Assembly (NCBI RefSeq): GCF_008704655.1
Contig: NZ_CP023688.1
Span: 1,798,001 to 1,862,000, forward strand
DNA: 64,000 nt
Source of the DNA: Streptomyces rimosus
GTDB taxonomy: Bacteria > Actinomycetota > Actinomycetes > Streptomycetales > Streptomycetaceae
Direction: 5' to 3'
Shown: piece after piece, positions 1 to 7,813 of the stretch
How positions within the stretch are numbered: the stretch's first letter is position 1
Layout: each line of letters begins with the position of its first letter
Notes under the pieces: generated by a model
The model's database searches: none
Told to the model about the DNA's origin: nothing
The model's input: the letters and a program-made list of their open reading frames with translations, nothing else
Program-made: the position numbers and the translations under genes

Positions 1-1527
1 GCGGCGGCGGACGCGGCAAGCGCCGCAGGGGCGGCGCCCGGAGGCGGTGAGCGGGGGTTCGGGGCGCGGCTGATGACGCCGCTGCTGCTCGGCTCGGTGC
101 TCAACCCGGTCAACTCGACGATGATCGCCACCGCGCTGGTGGCCATCGCCCGGGACTTCCGCGTCGGCGCCGCCGACACCGCCTGGCTCATCTCCGCGAT
201 GTACCTGGCCAGCGCGGTCGCCCAGCCTTCCATGGGCCGGCTGGCCGACCGGCTCGGCCCGCGCCGGGTCTTCGTCGCGGGCCTGGTGACGGTGCTCGGC
301 GCCGGTCTGCTCGGCGCGCTCGCGCCCACCTTCACGCTGCTGATCGTCTCCCGCGTCGTCCTGGGCGTCGGCACCTCGGCGGCGTACCCGGCCGCGATGG
401 CGATGCTGCGTACCGAGGCGGAACGGGTGGGCCGCGGCACGCCGCGCGCCGTCCTGGGGCGGCTGTCCCTCGCCGCCCTGGGCAGCGCCGCCGTGGGCCC
501 GGCGCTCGGCGGCCTGCTGGCGGCGACCGCGGGCTGGCGCGCGGTCTTCGCGGTGAACGTCCCCCTCGCCCTGGTCGCCCTCGCCTGCGCACTGGCCTGG
601 CTGCCCGCGGACGGGCGTACCGCTGCGGACCGTACGGCACACCGCGCGACGGCCGGTACAGCGGCTCGTGCAGCGGACCGCCCAGGCTCCCTCGACCCGC
701 TCGGCATCGCGCTGTTCGCGGCCACGCTCACCGTCGCGATGTTCTTCCTGCTGGACCTCGCGCACCCCCGCTGGCCGCTGCTGGCACCGGCCGCCGCGCT
801 CGCCGCCGTCCTGACGTGGTGGCAGCTGCGCCACCCCGAACCCTTCCTGGACCTGCGGATGCTCGCCCGCAACGGCGCGCTGCTGCTGACCTACCTCCGA
901 CACGGGCTGACGTACCTCGTCATCTACTGCGTGCTGTACGGCTACAGCCAGTGGCTGGAGGAGGGGCACGGCTACAGCGCCTTCCACGCCGGGCTGATCA
1001 TGCTGCCGATGTCCGGGGCTGCCGCTCTCTGTTCCCTCGCCGGTGCCCGTACGAAGGGCATCCGGGCCCCGCTCACGGCCGCCGCGGCGTGCCTCGCCGT
1101 GGGCAGCGGTGTCTGTCTGCTGCTGGGCGGCGGTACGCCGCTGGCTCTCCTGCTGCTGGCCGGAGTCCTCTTCGGCATCCCCCAGGGCCTCGCCTCCACG
1201 GGCAACCAGGCCGCGGTCTACGCGCAGGCACCGGCCGACGGCATCGGCGCGGCGGCCGGGTTCCAGCGCACCGCGCAGTACCTCGGCGCGATCACCGCTT
1301 CGAGCCTGATCGGGCTGCTGTACGGGCAGCGGGCCACGGACGCGGGGCTGCACGAGATCGCCGTCGTCGGACTCGTCCTCGGCGGGCTGCTGCTCGTACT
1401 GACGGCCGCGGACCGCACGTTGCGGCCCCGGACCGTCCCGTCGTCACCCGCCCGTACGGCCGCACCGTCCCGCACCCGTACGTCCTCCGACCGCCACCGC
1501 ACCGAAGACTCGTCCCCCCGTCCCTAG
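1..1527 (+). CDS. MFS drug/metabolite exporter (5' end outside window)
   Basis: Membrane transporter of the major facilitator superfamily, probably a proton-driven exporter. The protein is almost all hydrophobic helices separated by short loops, with the loop motif GRLADRLGPRRVF after the second helix and a long mid-protein loop rich in Ala, Arg and Asp that splits two bundles of six or more helices. The tail is hydrophilic and rich in Pro, Ser, Thr and Arg. The frame is open with coding-like codons to base 1, and the ATG at 73 lacks a clear ribosome binding site and would start right at the first helix, so the true start probably lies upstream. It ends 9 bp before the isochorismatase-like gene, so the two are likely cotranscribed. 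The substrate cannot be told from sequence. Confidence 0.85.
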   Translation, partial: AAADAASAAGAAPGGGERGFGARLMTPLLLGSVLNPVNSTMIATALVAIARDFRVGAADTAWLISAMYLASAVAQPSMGRLADRLGPRRVFVAGLVTVLGAGLLGALAPTFTLLIVSRVVLGVGTSAAYPAAMAMLRTEAERVGRGTPRAVLGRLSLAALGSAAVGPALGGLLAATAGWRAVFAVNVPLALVALACALAWLPADGRTAADRTAHRATAGTAARAADRPGSLDPLGIALFAATLTVAMFFLLDLAHPRWPLLAPAAALAAVLTWWQLRHPEPFLDLRMLARNGALLLTYLRHGLTYLVIYCVLYGYSQWLEEGHGYSAFHAGLIMLPMSGAAALCSLAGARTKGIRAPLTAAAACLAVGSGVCLLLGGGTPLALLLLAGVLFGIPQGLASTGNQAAVYAQAPADGIGAAAGFQRTAQYLGAITASSLIGLLYGQRATDAGLHEIAVVGLVLGGLLLVLTAADRTLRPRTVPSSPARTAAPSRTRTSSDRHRTEDSSPRP

Positions 1528-1536
1528 GAGCGCCCC

Positions 1537-2088
1537 ATGCCCGTCACCACCCTCGACCCCACCACCGCCCTCGTCCTGATCGACCTTCAGAAGGGCATCA
1601 CCGCACTGCCGACCGCCCACCCCGCCGCCGAGATCGTCGAGCGTTCCGCGCGGCTCGCCGCGGCCTTCCGGGAGCGGGACCTGCCCGTGGTGCTCGTCAA
1701 CGTCACGGGCGGCGCGCCGGGGCGTACGGAAGCCGGGCGGCCCGGGGGCACGCCGCCGGCCGACTGGGCCGAGCTGGTGCCGGAACTCGACCGGCAGCCC
1801 ACCGACATCACCGTCACCAAGCAGACCTGGGGCGCCTTCCACGGCACCGGCCTCGACGCGGAGCTGCGCAGCCGGGGCGTCACGCAGATCGTCCTGGCGG
1901 GCATCGCGACGAGCATCGGTGTGGAGTCCACCGCGCGCGCCGCGCACGAGCACGGTTACCACGTCACCGTCGCGACGGACGCGGTGACCGACATGGACGA
2001 GGAGGCGCACCGCCGCAGCCTGGAGAAGATCTTCCCCCGGCTGGGCGAGACCGGCTCGACGGAGGCGGTCATCGGCCTGCTGGGCTGA
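1537..2088 (+). CDS. Isochorismatase-family hydrolase, Cys-less variant
   Basis: Cytoplasmic alpha/beta hydrolase of the isochorismatase-like family, 183 aa, the usual single-domain length. Asp16 in LVLIDLQKG and Lys95 in ITVTKQTWGAF fit the conserved Asp and Lys. The third position of the cysteine-hydrolase triad is Gly128 in ATSIGVESTARAA, where nicotinamidases and carbamoylhydrolases carry Cys. From family knowledge, true isochorismatases (EntB, PhzD) also lack the Cys, so a vinyl-ether hydrolase is more likely than an amidase; no isochorismate pathway gene is nearby. GGAG stands 6 nt before the ATG. Its last 20 bp overlap the convergent TetR gene. Confidence 0.85.
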   Translation: MPVTTLDPTTALVLIDLQKGITALPTAHPAAEIVERSARLAAAFRERDLPVVLVNVTGGAPGRTEAGRPGGTPPADWAELVPELDRQPTDITVTKQTWGAFHGTGLDAELRSRGVTQIVLAGIATSIGVESTARAAHEHGYHVTVATDAVTDMDEEAHRRSLEKIFPRLGETGSTEAVIGLLG

Positions 2089-2707
2089 CCGGACCGGGAG
2101 GCGGCACGGGCGGGGCGGCGGCCGTCGGGGCCGCGCCCTTGGCCAGGAGCAGCAGCGCGTCGACCAGGTCGGCCGCGGACGAGCCGGTGGCCAGGCGCCG
2201 CAGCTGCTGCCCCGCCACCAGGGCCACCACGGTGCCGGCCAGCCGCTCGGCGTCCGCGACGCCCAGCGCCGTCAGGATGCGGGCCGCCAGCCGGTCGTAC
2301 GCGGCGAAGCACTCGGCCGCCGCGGCCCGCAGCCGCTCGTCGCGCCCGGCCTGCACGTACAGTTCGAACGGCGCGATGTGCTCGCTGTCGAACTCCGTGC
2401 CGCCCGCGACCTGTCCGACCAGCGCCGCGGCCTCCGCCAGGCCGATCCGGTCGAGCCGGCTGTCGTCGGCCAGCGCCGTGAACCGCCGGGTCTCCTCGTC
2501 GACGAACCGCAGCAGGCTCTCCCGCAGCAGATCGTGCTGCGTCGCGAAGTGGTACGTCACCGAGCCCAGCGACACACCGGCCTCCTTCGCGATGCGCCGG
2601 TTGGTGACGGCGGCGACACCGTCCCGCCCGATGATGCGCAGCACGGCACCGATGATGCAGCGCCGGGTGTCGCCGGGCTGGGCGGCCCCGGGCTCCGCCG
2701 CCGTCAT
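2069..2707 (-). CDS. TetR/AcrR-family repressor
   Basis: DNA-binding repressor of 212 aa. The N-terminal helix-turn-helix (about residues 16-62) contains GVAAVTNRRIAKEAGVSLGS followed by VTYHF, typical of the family; the C-terminal two thirds is a helical ligand-binding domain ending in a Pro-rich tail. The ATG at 2707 overlaps the amidase stop as ATGA, so translation is coupled and the pair is one operon. The likely target is the perfect palindrome GTTCGTTCGAACGAAC in front of the amidase, giving autoregulation. The 3' end overlaps the convergent hydrolase gene by 20 bp. The inducer is unknown, perhaps an amide handled by the amidase. Confidence 0.88.
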   Translation of the reverse strand: MTAAEPGAAQPGDTRRCIIGAVLRIIGRDGVAAVTNRRIAKEAGVSLGSVTYHFATQHDLLRESLLRFVDEETRRFTALADDSRLDRIGLAEAAALVGQVAGGTEFDSEHIAPFELYVQAGRDERLRAAAAECFAAYDRLAARILTALGVADAERLAGTVVALVAGQQLRRLATGSSAADLVDALLLLAKGAAPTAAAPPVPPPGPVSPAGR

Positions 2708-4278
2708 AGGCCCACGGCGTCCGCCGAGCCGCCGAGACCGTCGGCCCTGAGGGAGCGCGGCTGCGACCGCCCCGTGCCCACCACCCGAGGCCGCTCGGCC
2801 GCCTCCGGCCGTTCGCCCACCAGCTCTGCCTCGGGCCACCGCTCGTACCACCGCAGCTCCGCCTCCAACTGGGCCGCGAGCGAGATCAGCAGCGGTTCCG
2901 AGTGGGACGGGCCGAGCAGCTGGGCGCCCAAGGGGAGGCCGCCCGCGGTGAATCCGGCGGGCACGCTGATGCCGGGCCAGCCGAGGACGTTCCACGGCCA
3001 GGCGTACGGGCACGCGGCGATCATCGCCCGGTCGGTCTGCCAGCCGCTCATCTTCGCGAGCGTGCCGATACGCGGCGGCGGCGCGGCCGTGGTCGGCGTC
3101 AGCATGAGGTCGTACGGGCCGAACAGCGCGCCCACCCGCTGGTGCTGGCGCCGTTCCGCCGCCCGCGCCCGGCGCAGCACGGGGCCGCCCAGCAGGCGCC
3201 CCAGCCGGGCCGCTTCGCGGGTACGGCGGTCCAGCAGCGTGCGGTCGGGCGCCCGCGCCACCCATTCCCGTACGCCCGTCGTCGCCCGCGGCACGAACGC
3301 GAGCCCGATCAGCCCGTAGTCCGGCTCGGCCTCCTCGACCTGGTGGCCGAGGGCCGCGAGCGTACGGGCGAGCGCGGTGACGGCGGAACGCACCTCGGGG
3401 TGCAGCGGTTTGGGCGTACCGGTGAAGGCCGGCTTCCAGGAGAGCGCGATGCGCAGCCGCCCCGGATCGCGGTCCGCCGCCGCGCGGGCCGCGACGGGGC
3501 GCGGCCGGTGCAGGTCGCCGTCGTGGCTCCCGGCGGCGGCGTCGAGCAGCAGCGCCGCGTCCCGGACCGTACGGGCCAGCGGGCCGAGCACCGTGATGCC
3601 CTGGAAGGATTCCGGGTCGGGCCAGGTCGAGATGCGGCCGCGCTGCGGCTTGATGCCGACGAGGTGGGTCCAGGCGGCGGGGATGCGGACCGAGCCCGCG
3701 CCGTCCGTGCCGAGGGCGGCCGGTACGAGTCCGGCGGCGACCGCCGCGGCCGAGCCGCCCGACGAACCGCCCGGTGTGTGGCCCGGGTTCCAGGGGTTGC
3801 GGGTGTCGCCGAACGCGGGGCCCTCTGTGAACGGCCACTGCCCCAGTTCGCAGGAGTTGGTCTTGCCAACGATGACCGCGCCGGCCGCGCGCAGCCGCCG
3901 TACGGCCTCGGAGTCCGCGGCCTTGGGCGGGAACTCGCCCGCGCAGCCGAAGGCGGTGGGCTCGCCCGCCACGTCGGTGTCGTCCTTGACGGCGACCGGC
4001 ACGCCGAGCAGCGGCAGCCGCTCCCCCGCCGCCAGGCGCCGGTCGGCCGCGGCGGCCTCCGCGAGCGCGGCCCCGGCGCGGACCCGCCGGAAGGCGTTGA
4101 CCGTGCCCTGGGTGGCGTCGATGCGCTCCAGCGAGCGCCGTACCAGCTCCACCGACCCCGCCCGGCCGTCCGCCAGCGCCGCCGCCTGCTCGGCCAGTCC
4201 TTCGTACTCCCGGACGGCGCCGCTCCGGGTGGTGGCGCCGTTGTCCGCGCTCCTGCCGCCGTTGTCCCGCAGGCCCAT
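2704..4278 (-). CDS. Amidase-signature family amidase
   Basis: Cytoplasmic amidase of 524 aa that hydrolyses a carboxylic amide to acid and ammonia. The Ser-cisSer-Lys triad is visible: Lys98 in VPVAVKDDTDV, cis-Ser172 in TPGGSSGGSAA, and nucleophile Ser196 in GTDGAGSVRIPAA; the 24-residue spacing between the two serines matches the family. It lacks the context of GatA (no gatB or gatC nearby), so it is a stand-alone catabolic amidase or aryl-acylamidase rather than a tRNA amidotransferase subunit. It starts 19 bp downstream of a perfect palindrome and is followed by the overlapping tetR gene, so expression is probably TetR-controlled. Confidence 0.9.
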   Translation of the reverse strand: MGLRDNGGRSADNGATTRSGAVREYEGLAEQAAALADGRAGSVELVRRSLERIDATQGTVNAFRRVRAGAALAEAAAADRRLAAGERLPLLGVPVAVKDDTDVAGEPTAFGCAGEFPPKAADSEAVRRLRAAGAVIVGKTNSCELGQWPFTEGPAFGDTRNPWNPGHTPGGSSGGSAAAVAAGLVPAALGTDGAGSVRIPAAWTHLVGIKPQRGRISTWPDPESFQGITVLGPLARTVRDAALLLDAAAGSHDGDLHRPRPVAARAAADRDPGRLRIALSWKPAFTGTPKPLHPEVRSAVTALARTLAALGHQVEEAEPDYGLIGLAFVPRATTGVREWVARAPDRTLLDRRTREAARLGRLLGGPVLRRARAAERRQHQRVGALFGPYDLMLTPTTAAPPPRIGTLAKMSGWQTDRAMIAACPYAWPWNVLGWPGISVPAGFTAGGLPLGAQLLGPSHSEPLLISLAAQLEAELRWYERWPEAELVGERPEAAERPRVVGTGRSQPRSLRADGLGGSADAVGL

Positions 4279-4297
4279 GAAACCCCCTTGCCGGACT

Positions 4298-4313
4298 GTT
4301 CGTTCGAACGAAC
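4298..4313. promoter_or_regulatory. Putative TetR operator, 16-bp perfect palindrome
   Basis: GTTCGTTCGAACGAAC reads the same on both strands. It lies between the amidase start (4278) and the upstream marR gene. Size, symmetry and position fit the operator of the TetR regulator encoded at the end of the amidase operon. Binding is inferred, not shown. Confidence 0.7.
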
Positions 4314-4345
4314 GACTTCGACGGTAACCGGGCCGGGCGGCGGCT

Positions 4346-4807
4346 TCAACGGTGCTCGCGTCCGAGTTCCGCGAGGCGGGTCAGGGCCGGCAGCGCGTCG
4401 GCGAGCGCCCGGCGCTGCGCGCCGGACAGGCGATCCACCAGGGGCGTCAGATGGCGGGTGCGGGCTTCGTGGCGGGTGCGGCCGGCGCGCCGTCCGGCCT
4501 CGGTGATACGGACGAGGACGGCGCGCCCGTCACTCGGATCGGGGCGGCGCTCCACCAGCCCGTCGCGCTCCAGCCGGGCGACGAGCTGGGTGATGCCGGG
4601 CTGGCTGACCTGTTCGGACCTGGTCAGGTCGGTCAGCCGCAGCGGGCCGTCGTGGCAGGTGAGGGTGTCGAGCACCGACAGCGCCGTGAACGAGAGCTTC
4701 TCCGGGACGGGGAGCCGGGCGTAGAAGCGGCTGAAGGTCTCGATCGCGGTGGCGAAGGCGTCCACGTCCAGGTCGCGGGCCGGGGCGGGGTTCGGTTCGT
4801 CGTGCAC
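4346..4807 (-). CDS. MarR-family transcriptional regulator
   Basis: Winged helix-turn-helix regulator of 153 aa. The recognition region RLTDLTRSEQVSQPGITQLV is followed by ARLERDGLVERRPDPSDGRA, the standard MarR recognition helix and wing. It starts at GTG 4807; there is no Shine-Dalgarno sequence, but TAGGTT sits 7 nt before the GTG, which suggests a leaderless message. It lies upstream of, and in the same direction as, the amidase-tetR pair, separated by the TetR operator. Targets and ligand are unknown; the AT-rich stretch just upstream is the likely autoregulatory region. Confidence 0.88.
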   Translation of the reverse strand: MHDEPNPAPARDLDVDAFATAIETFSRFYARLPVPEKLSFTALSVLDTLTCHDGPLRLTDLTRSEQVSQPGITQLVARLERDGLVERRPDPSDGRAVLVRITEAGRRAGRTRHEARTRHLTPLVDRLSGAQRRALADALPALTRLAELGREHR

Positions 4808-4814
4808 ACCGAAA

Positions 4815-4820
4815 AACCTA
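4815..4820 (-). promoter_or_regulatory. -10 box TAGGTT of marR, leaderless start
   Basis: TAGGTT ends 7 nt before the GTG start at 4807 on the minus strand, so transcription would begin at or next to the start codon. No ribosome binding site is present. The flanking sequence is AT-rich for this genome. Confidence 0.5.
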
Positions 4821-4885
4821 TCGAATTTTTTACCTTCGCCCCTTGTGTTCCGCCCCGGCCCGCCCGGCCGGACGCCGCGCCGCGG

Positions 4886-6715
4886 TCAGTCCTGCGGCCG
4901 TACGACCATCGCCGACCCGCCGCCGCGCCGCACCTTCTCGGCCGCCGCCAGCCAGCGTCCGCCGGGCAGCCGCTGGACGCCGGTCGCGGCGCCGATCTCC
5001 GGGTTGCGGGTGAACCGGTGCCCGATCGCCTCCAGTTGCGCACGGACCGGGCTGTCCCACAGGCCGGGTTCCAGCTCGGTGGCGGCCGCGTTGCGCTGGC
5101 TGGCGCGGGGCGCCGCGATGGCGTCGACCAGCGGCATTCCGCGGTCCAGGTGGTTCAGCAGGCTCTGCAGCACGGTCGTGATGATCGTCGCGCCGCCGGG
5201 CGAGCCGAGCGCCACCACGGGCCGGCCGTCCCGCAGCACGATCGTCGGGGACATCGAGGAGCGCGGGCGCTTGCCGGGGCCGGGCAGGTTCGGGTCGTGC
5301 ACGGCCGGGTTCGCCGGGGCGAAGGAGAAGTCCGTCAGCTCGTTGTTGAGCAGGAAGCCGCGGCCCGGCACGACGATGCCGCTGCCGCCGGTCTGCTCGA
5401 TGGTGAGGGTGTAGGCGACGACGTTGCCCCATTTGTCGGCGACGGTCAGGTGGGTGGTGTTCTCGCCCTCGTACGTGGTCGGCGTGGCCCGGCCACCGGC
5501 CTTGCAGGGCTTCGGGTGGCGCGGGTCGCCGGGCGCCAGCGGGCTGGTGAGCACCGCGTCGTCCTTGATCAGGCAGGCCCGGGAGTCGGCGAACCGCTGC
5601 GAGGTCAGGCCCCGGGTCGGCACGTCCTCGAACCGGGGGTCGCCCACCCAGCGCCCCCGGTCGGCGAAGGCGATACGGCTCGCCTCGATGTAACGGTGCA
5701 GGTAGTCCTTCTCGCTCAGCTTCGACAGGTCGCTGTGCTCCAGGATGTTCAGCGCCTCGGCGATGCTGGTGCCGCCGGACGAGGACGGCGCCATGCCGTA
5801 CACGTCCAGCCCCCGGTACCGGGACCGGGTCGGCGCCTGGGAGCGCACCTCGTACGAGCCCAGATCGCGGGCCGTCAGATCACCGGCCCGCACCTTGCGG
5901 TCCGCGCCGGGCCGCACCGGCGGCTTCCGTACGGTCCGTACGACGTCCTTGCCGAGCCGCCCGTGGTACATGGCATCGACGCCCTGGTCGCGCAGCTCCT
6001 TGTACGTACGGGCGAGGTCGGGGTTCTTGAAGGTGGAGCCGACGACCGGGAGCTTTCCGCCGGGCAGGAACAGGCGGGCGGTGGCGGGGAAGTCGCGGAA
6101 GCGGGCCTCGTTGGCGGCGGTCTGCGAGCGGAAGGTCGCATCGACCGTGAAGCCGTCGCGGGCCAGCTTCTCCGCGGGCTTCAGGACGTCGCGCAGCGAG
6201 CGGGTGCCCCACCGGTCCAGCGCGGTGTCCCAGGTCGCGGGCGTGCCGGGGGTGCCGACGGACAGTCCGCTGGTGACCGCCTCGTCGAACGGGATCGGCT
6301 TGCCGTTCTCCAGGAACAGACCGCTGCCGGCGCTGCGCGGCGCGGTCTCGCGCCCGTCGAGGGTGCGCACGGTGCGGGACTTGGCGTCGTACGAGACGAA
6401 GTAGCCGCCGCCCCCGACGCCGGCCGAGTAGGGCTCGGTGACGCCGAGGGCCGCCGCGGTGGCGACGGCCGCGTCCACGGCGTTGCCGCCCTTGCGCAGC
6501 ACCTCGATGCCGGCGGCCGAGGCGTCGGCGTCCACGCTGGAGACCGCGCCGCCGTAGCCGACCGCGACCGGCGCCTTCGGCGGGGTCTTCGCGGGCGCCC
6601 GGGACGGGGACGGCGGGGCGGCGGCCGGGGACTGGGCGGCGGCCGGGACGGTGGTCAGCGAACCGGCGAGGGCGGCCACCACCCCCAGTACGGAAAGTCG
6701 GCGGACCGGTGTCAT
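4886..6715 (-). CDS. ggt: Secreted gamma-glutamyltransferase/hydrolase
   Basis: Extracellular enzyme of 609 aa that cleaves and transfers the gamma-glutamyl group of glutathione and similar peptides. An N-terminal signal peptide (MTPVRRLSVLGVVAALAGSL...) is followed by a Pro/Ala linker and the N-terminal nucleophile hydrolase fold. YSAGVGGGGYFV is a conserved large-subunit motif. The autoprocessing threonine is about Thr420 in ENTTHLTVADKWGN, giving the small subunit on self-cleavage, and LGSPGGATI near the C-terminus is the gamma-glutamyl binding loop. The start is set by AGGAGGGAAC upstream of ATG 6715. It is a single gene downstream of a long repeat-bearing spacer. Scavenging of glutamyl peptides is the likely role. 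Confidence 0.93.
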   Translation of the reverse strand: MTPVRRLSVLGVVAALAGSLTTVPAAAQSPAAAPPSPSRAPAKTPPKAPVAVGYGGAVSSVDADASAAGIEVLRKGGNAVDAAVATAAALGVTEPYSAGVGGGGYFVSYDAKSRTVRTLDGRETAPRSAGSGLFLENGKPIPFDEAVTSGLSVGTPGTPATWDTALDRWGTRSLRDVLKPAEKLARDGFTVDATFRSQTAANEARFRDFPATARLFLPGGKLPVVGSTFKNPDLARTYKELRDQGVDAMYHGRLGKDVVRTVRKPPVRPGADRKVRAGDLTARDLGSYEVRSQAPTRSRYRGLDVYGMAPSSSGGTSIAEALNILEHSDLSKLSEKDYLHRYIEASRIAFADRGRWVGDPRFEDVPTRGLTSQRFADSRACLIKDDAVLTSPLAPGDPRHPKPCKAGGRATPTTYEGENTTHLTVADKWGNVVAYTLTIEQTGGSGIVVPGRGFLLNNELTDFSFAPANPAVHDPNLPGPGKRPRSSMSPTIVLRDGRPVVALGSPGGATIITTVLQSLLNHLDRGMPLVDAIAAPRASQRNAAATELEPGLWDSPVRAQLEAIGHRFTRNPEIGAATGVQRLPGGRWLAAAEKVRRGGGSAMVVRPQD

Positions 6716-6800
6716 ACGGCGTTCCCTCCTGGCCTGAGCGGGCGGCAGGGGCCGGAGCCTACCTGCGAGATCACGGGGGCGACAGGGGGCGCGAGGGCGG

Positions 6801-6940
6801 GGCGCGAAAGGGGCGCGCTCGGGGGTGCGACACACGGTGCGCAAGGGGCGTGCACGGGCATCCGTGGCGTGGTGCGCGAGGAGCCTGCACGGACGTGAGG
6901 CGCGCGGTGCGCAAGGGGTGCACGGCGGCGCATAGCGGGT
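6801..6940. repeat. Four imperfect copies of a 35-bp-period direct repeat
   Basis: Units begin at 6801, 6836, 6871 and 6906, exactly 35 bp apart. Each opens with a G-rich core close to GGTGCGCAAGGGG followed by a GTGCACGG-like element; the first copy is the most diverged and the second half of each unit is poorly conserved. The array fills the 319-bp spacer between ggt and the next gene (6716-7034), where I see no coding sequence. Function is unknown; it could be a phased protein-binding array or decayed tandem duplication. Confidence 0.55.
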
Positions 6941-7020
6941 GACGTTCCCATGCCCGTACGGATGCGGGCAAGGCGGCCCAGCCACCCGCCCCGCGTCCGA
7001 CCACCCCTCTGGCCTGCCGC

Positions 7021-7026
7021 TACGCT
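7021..7026 (+). promoter_or_regulatory. -10 box TACGCT, leaderless start
   Basis: TACGCT stands 8 nt before the ATG at 7035; the intervening bases are pyrimidine-rich and there is no ribosome binding site, so the message is probably leaderless. Confidence 0.45.
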
Positions 7027-7034
7027 CCCCCGCC

Positions 7035-7778
7035 ATGGACGACTCCCTGCTCCTTCTGACCGTGGCGGTGGCCGCCCTCGTCGTCGGCACGGCGGGCGGC
7101 TGGGCCGCGCAGGCCGCCGTGGTGCGCCGCAGGCTGACCCGCGAGCAGAGCTTCTTCGGGCTGCCCGACGGGTCGGAATGCGTGCTGGTCACCCACCGGG
7201 ACAGCACCTCGGCCCACTGGAGCATCCCGCGGCACGACGCGCTGGCGCTGCTCGGGCTGGCCTCGGTGGTGGAGAACTGCGGGGCGCACGCGGAGGTGGC
7301 GCCGCACGACACGGGGCTGCAGGGCTTCGGCGCCCGTACGGAATTCTGCGTCGGCGACCCGACCGCGCACCGGCGCCTGGCGGCCCACATGGCGAACCTG
7401 CTGCCGGGGGTCGCCGTGCATCCCGGGGACGAACACGGCATCGGGCGCGGGACGTTCGCGGTCGGCGGTTCGACGTACCGGCTGGAGCCCGGCGCGACGG
7501 AGCACGTTCTGCTGGCCCGGCTGACCGCCGTGGAGAGCGGCCGTCCGGTGTTCCTCGCGGCCGGCCAGCGCCCGGTCACCCACCGCGCCGCGGTGCGGCA
7601 CCTGGTGCGCAACCGGGCGCGGCTGGCCCGCAAATACGGGGCCGACGGGCAGTTCTGCCTGCTGCTGAAGGTCGTCAACTCGCAGGCGTACGGGCCGGAC
7701 GTGGTGGAGCTGGTCGCGGACGTGACCAAGGCCGCACTGGCGCCGCCGGAGCCGAAGGGCCACCGCGCGAGCGTGTAG
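7035..7778 (+). CDS. Membrane-anchored protein of unknown function
   Basis: Protein of 247 aa with one N-terminal transmembrane segment (MDDSLLLLTVAVAALVVGTA...) followed by a soluble domain of about 215 residues. I do not recognise a catalytic motif. The soluble part has conserved-looking blocks such as LVTHRDSTSAHW and FCLLLKVVNSQAYGPDVVEL, and codon use is normal for the genome, so it is a real gene. The N-terminal anchor without a cleavage site suggests it sits on one face of the membrane. It starts at ATG 7035 after a -10 box and ends 35 bp from the convergent carboxylesterase. Confidence 0.75.
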   Translation: MDDSLLLLTVAVAALVVGTAGGWAAQAAVVRRRLTREQSFFGLPDGSECVLVTHRDSTSAHWSIPRHDALALLGLASVVENCGAHAEVAPHDTGLQGFGARTEFCVGDPTAHRRLAAHMANLLPGVAVHPGDEHGIGRGTFAVGGSTYRLEPGATEHVLLARLTAVESGRPVFLAAGQRPVTHRAAVRHLVRNRARLARKYGADGQFCLLLKVVNSQAYGPDVVELVADVTKAALAPPEPKGHRASV

Positions 7779-7813
7779 GCCCCGCGCGGCGGCCGGGTTC
7801 GCCCCAAGGGCTT

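Noticed and set aside
1537-2088. Siderophore or phenazine gene cluster marked by isochorismatase
   Set aside because: No isochorismate synthase, NRPS or phenazine gene is nearby.
2704-4278. GatA subunit of Asp/Glu-tRNA amidotransferase
   Set aside because: The catalytic triad fits any amidase-signature enzyme, but gatB and gatC are absent and a TetR gene is coupled to it.
4352-6898. 848-codon open frame on the plus strand
   Set aside because: It is antisense to marR and ggt, with no recognisable domain; long antisense frames are expected at this G+C content.
6801-6940. CRISPR array
   Set aside because: The 35-bp units are contiguous and imperfect with no constant repeat and unique spacers, and no cas genes are present.
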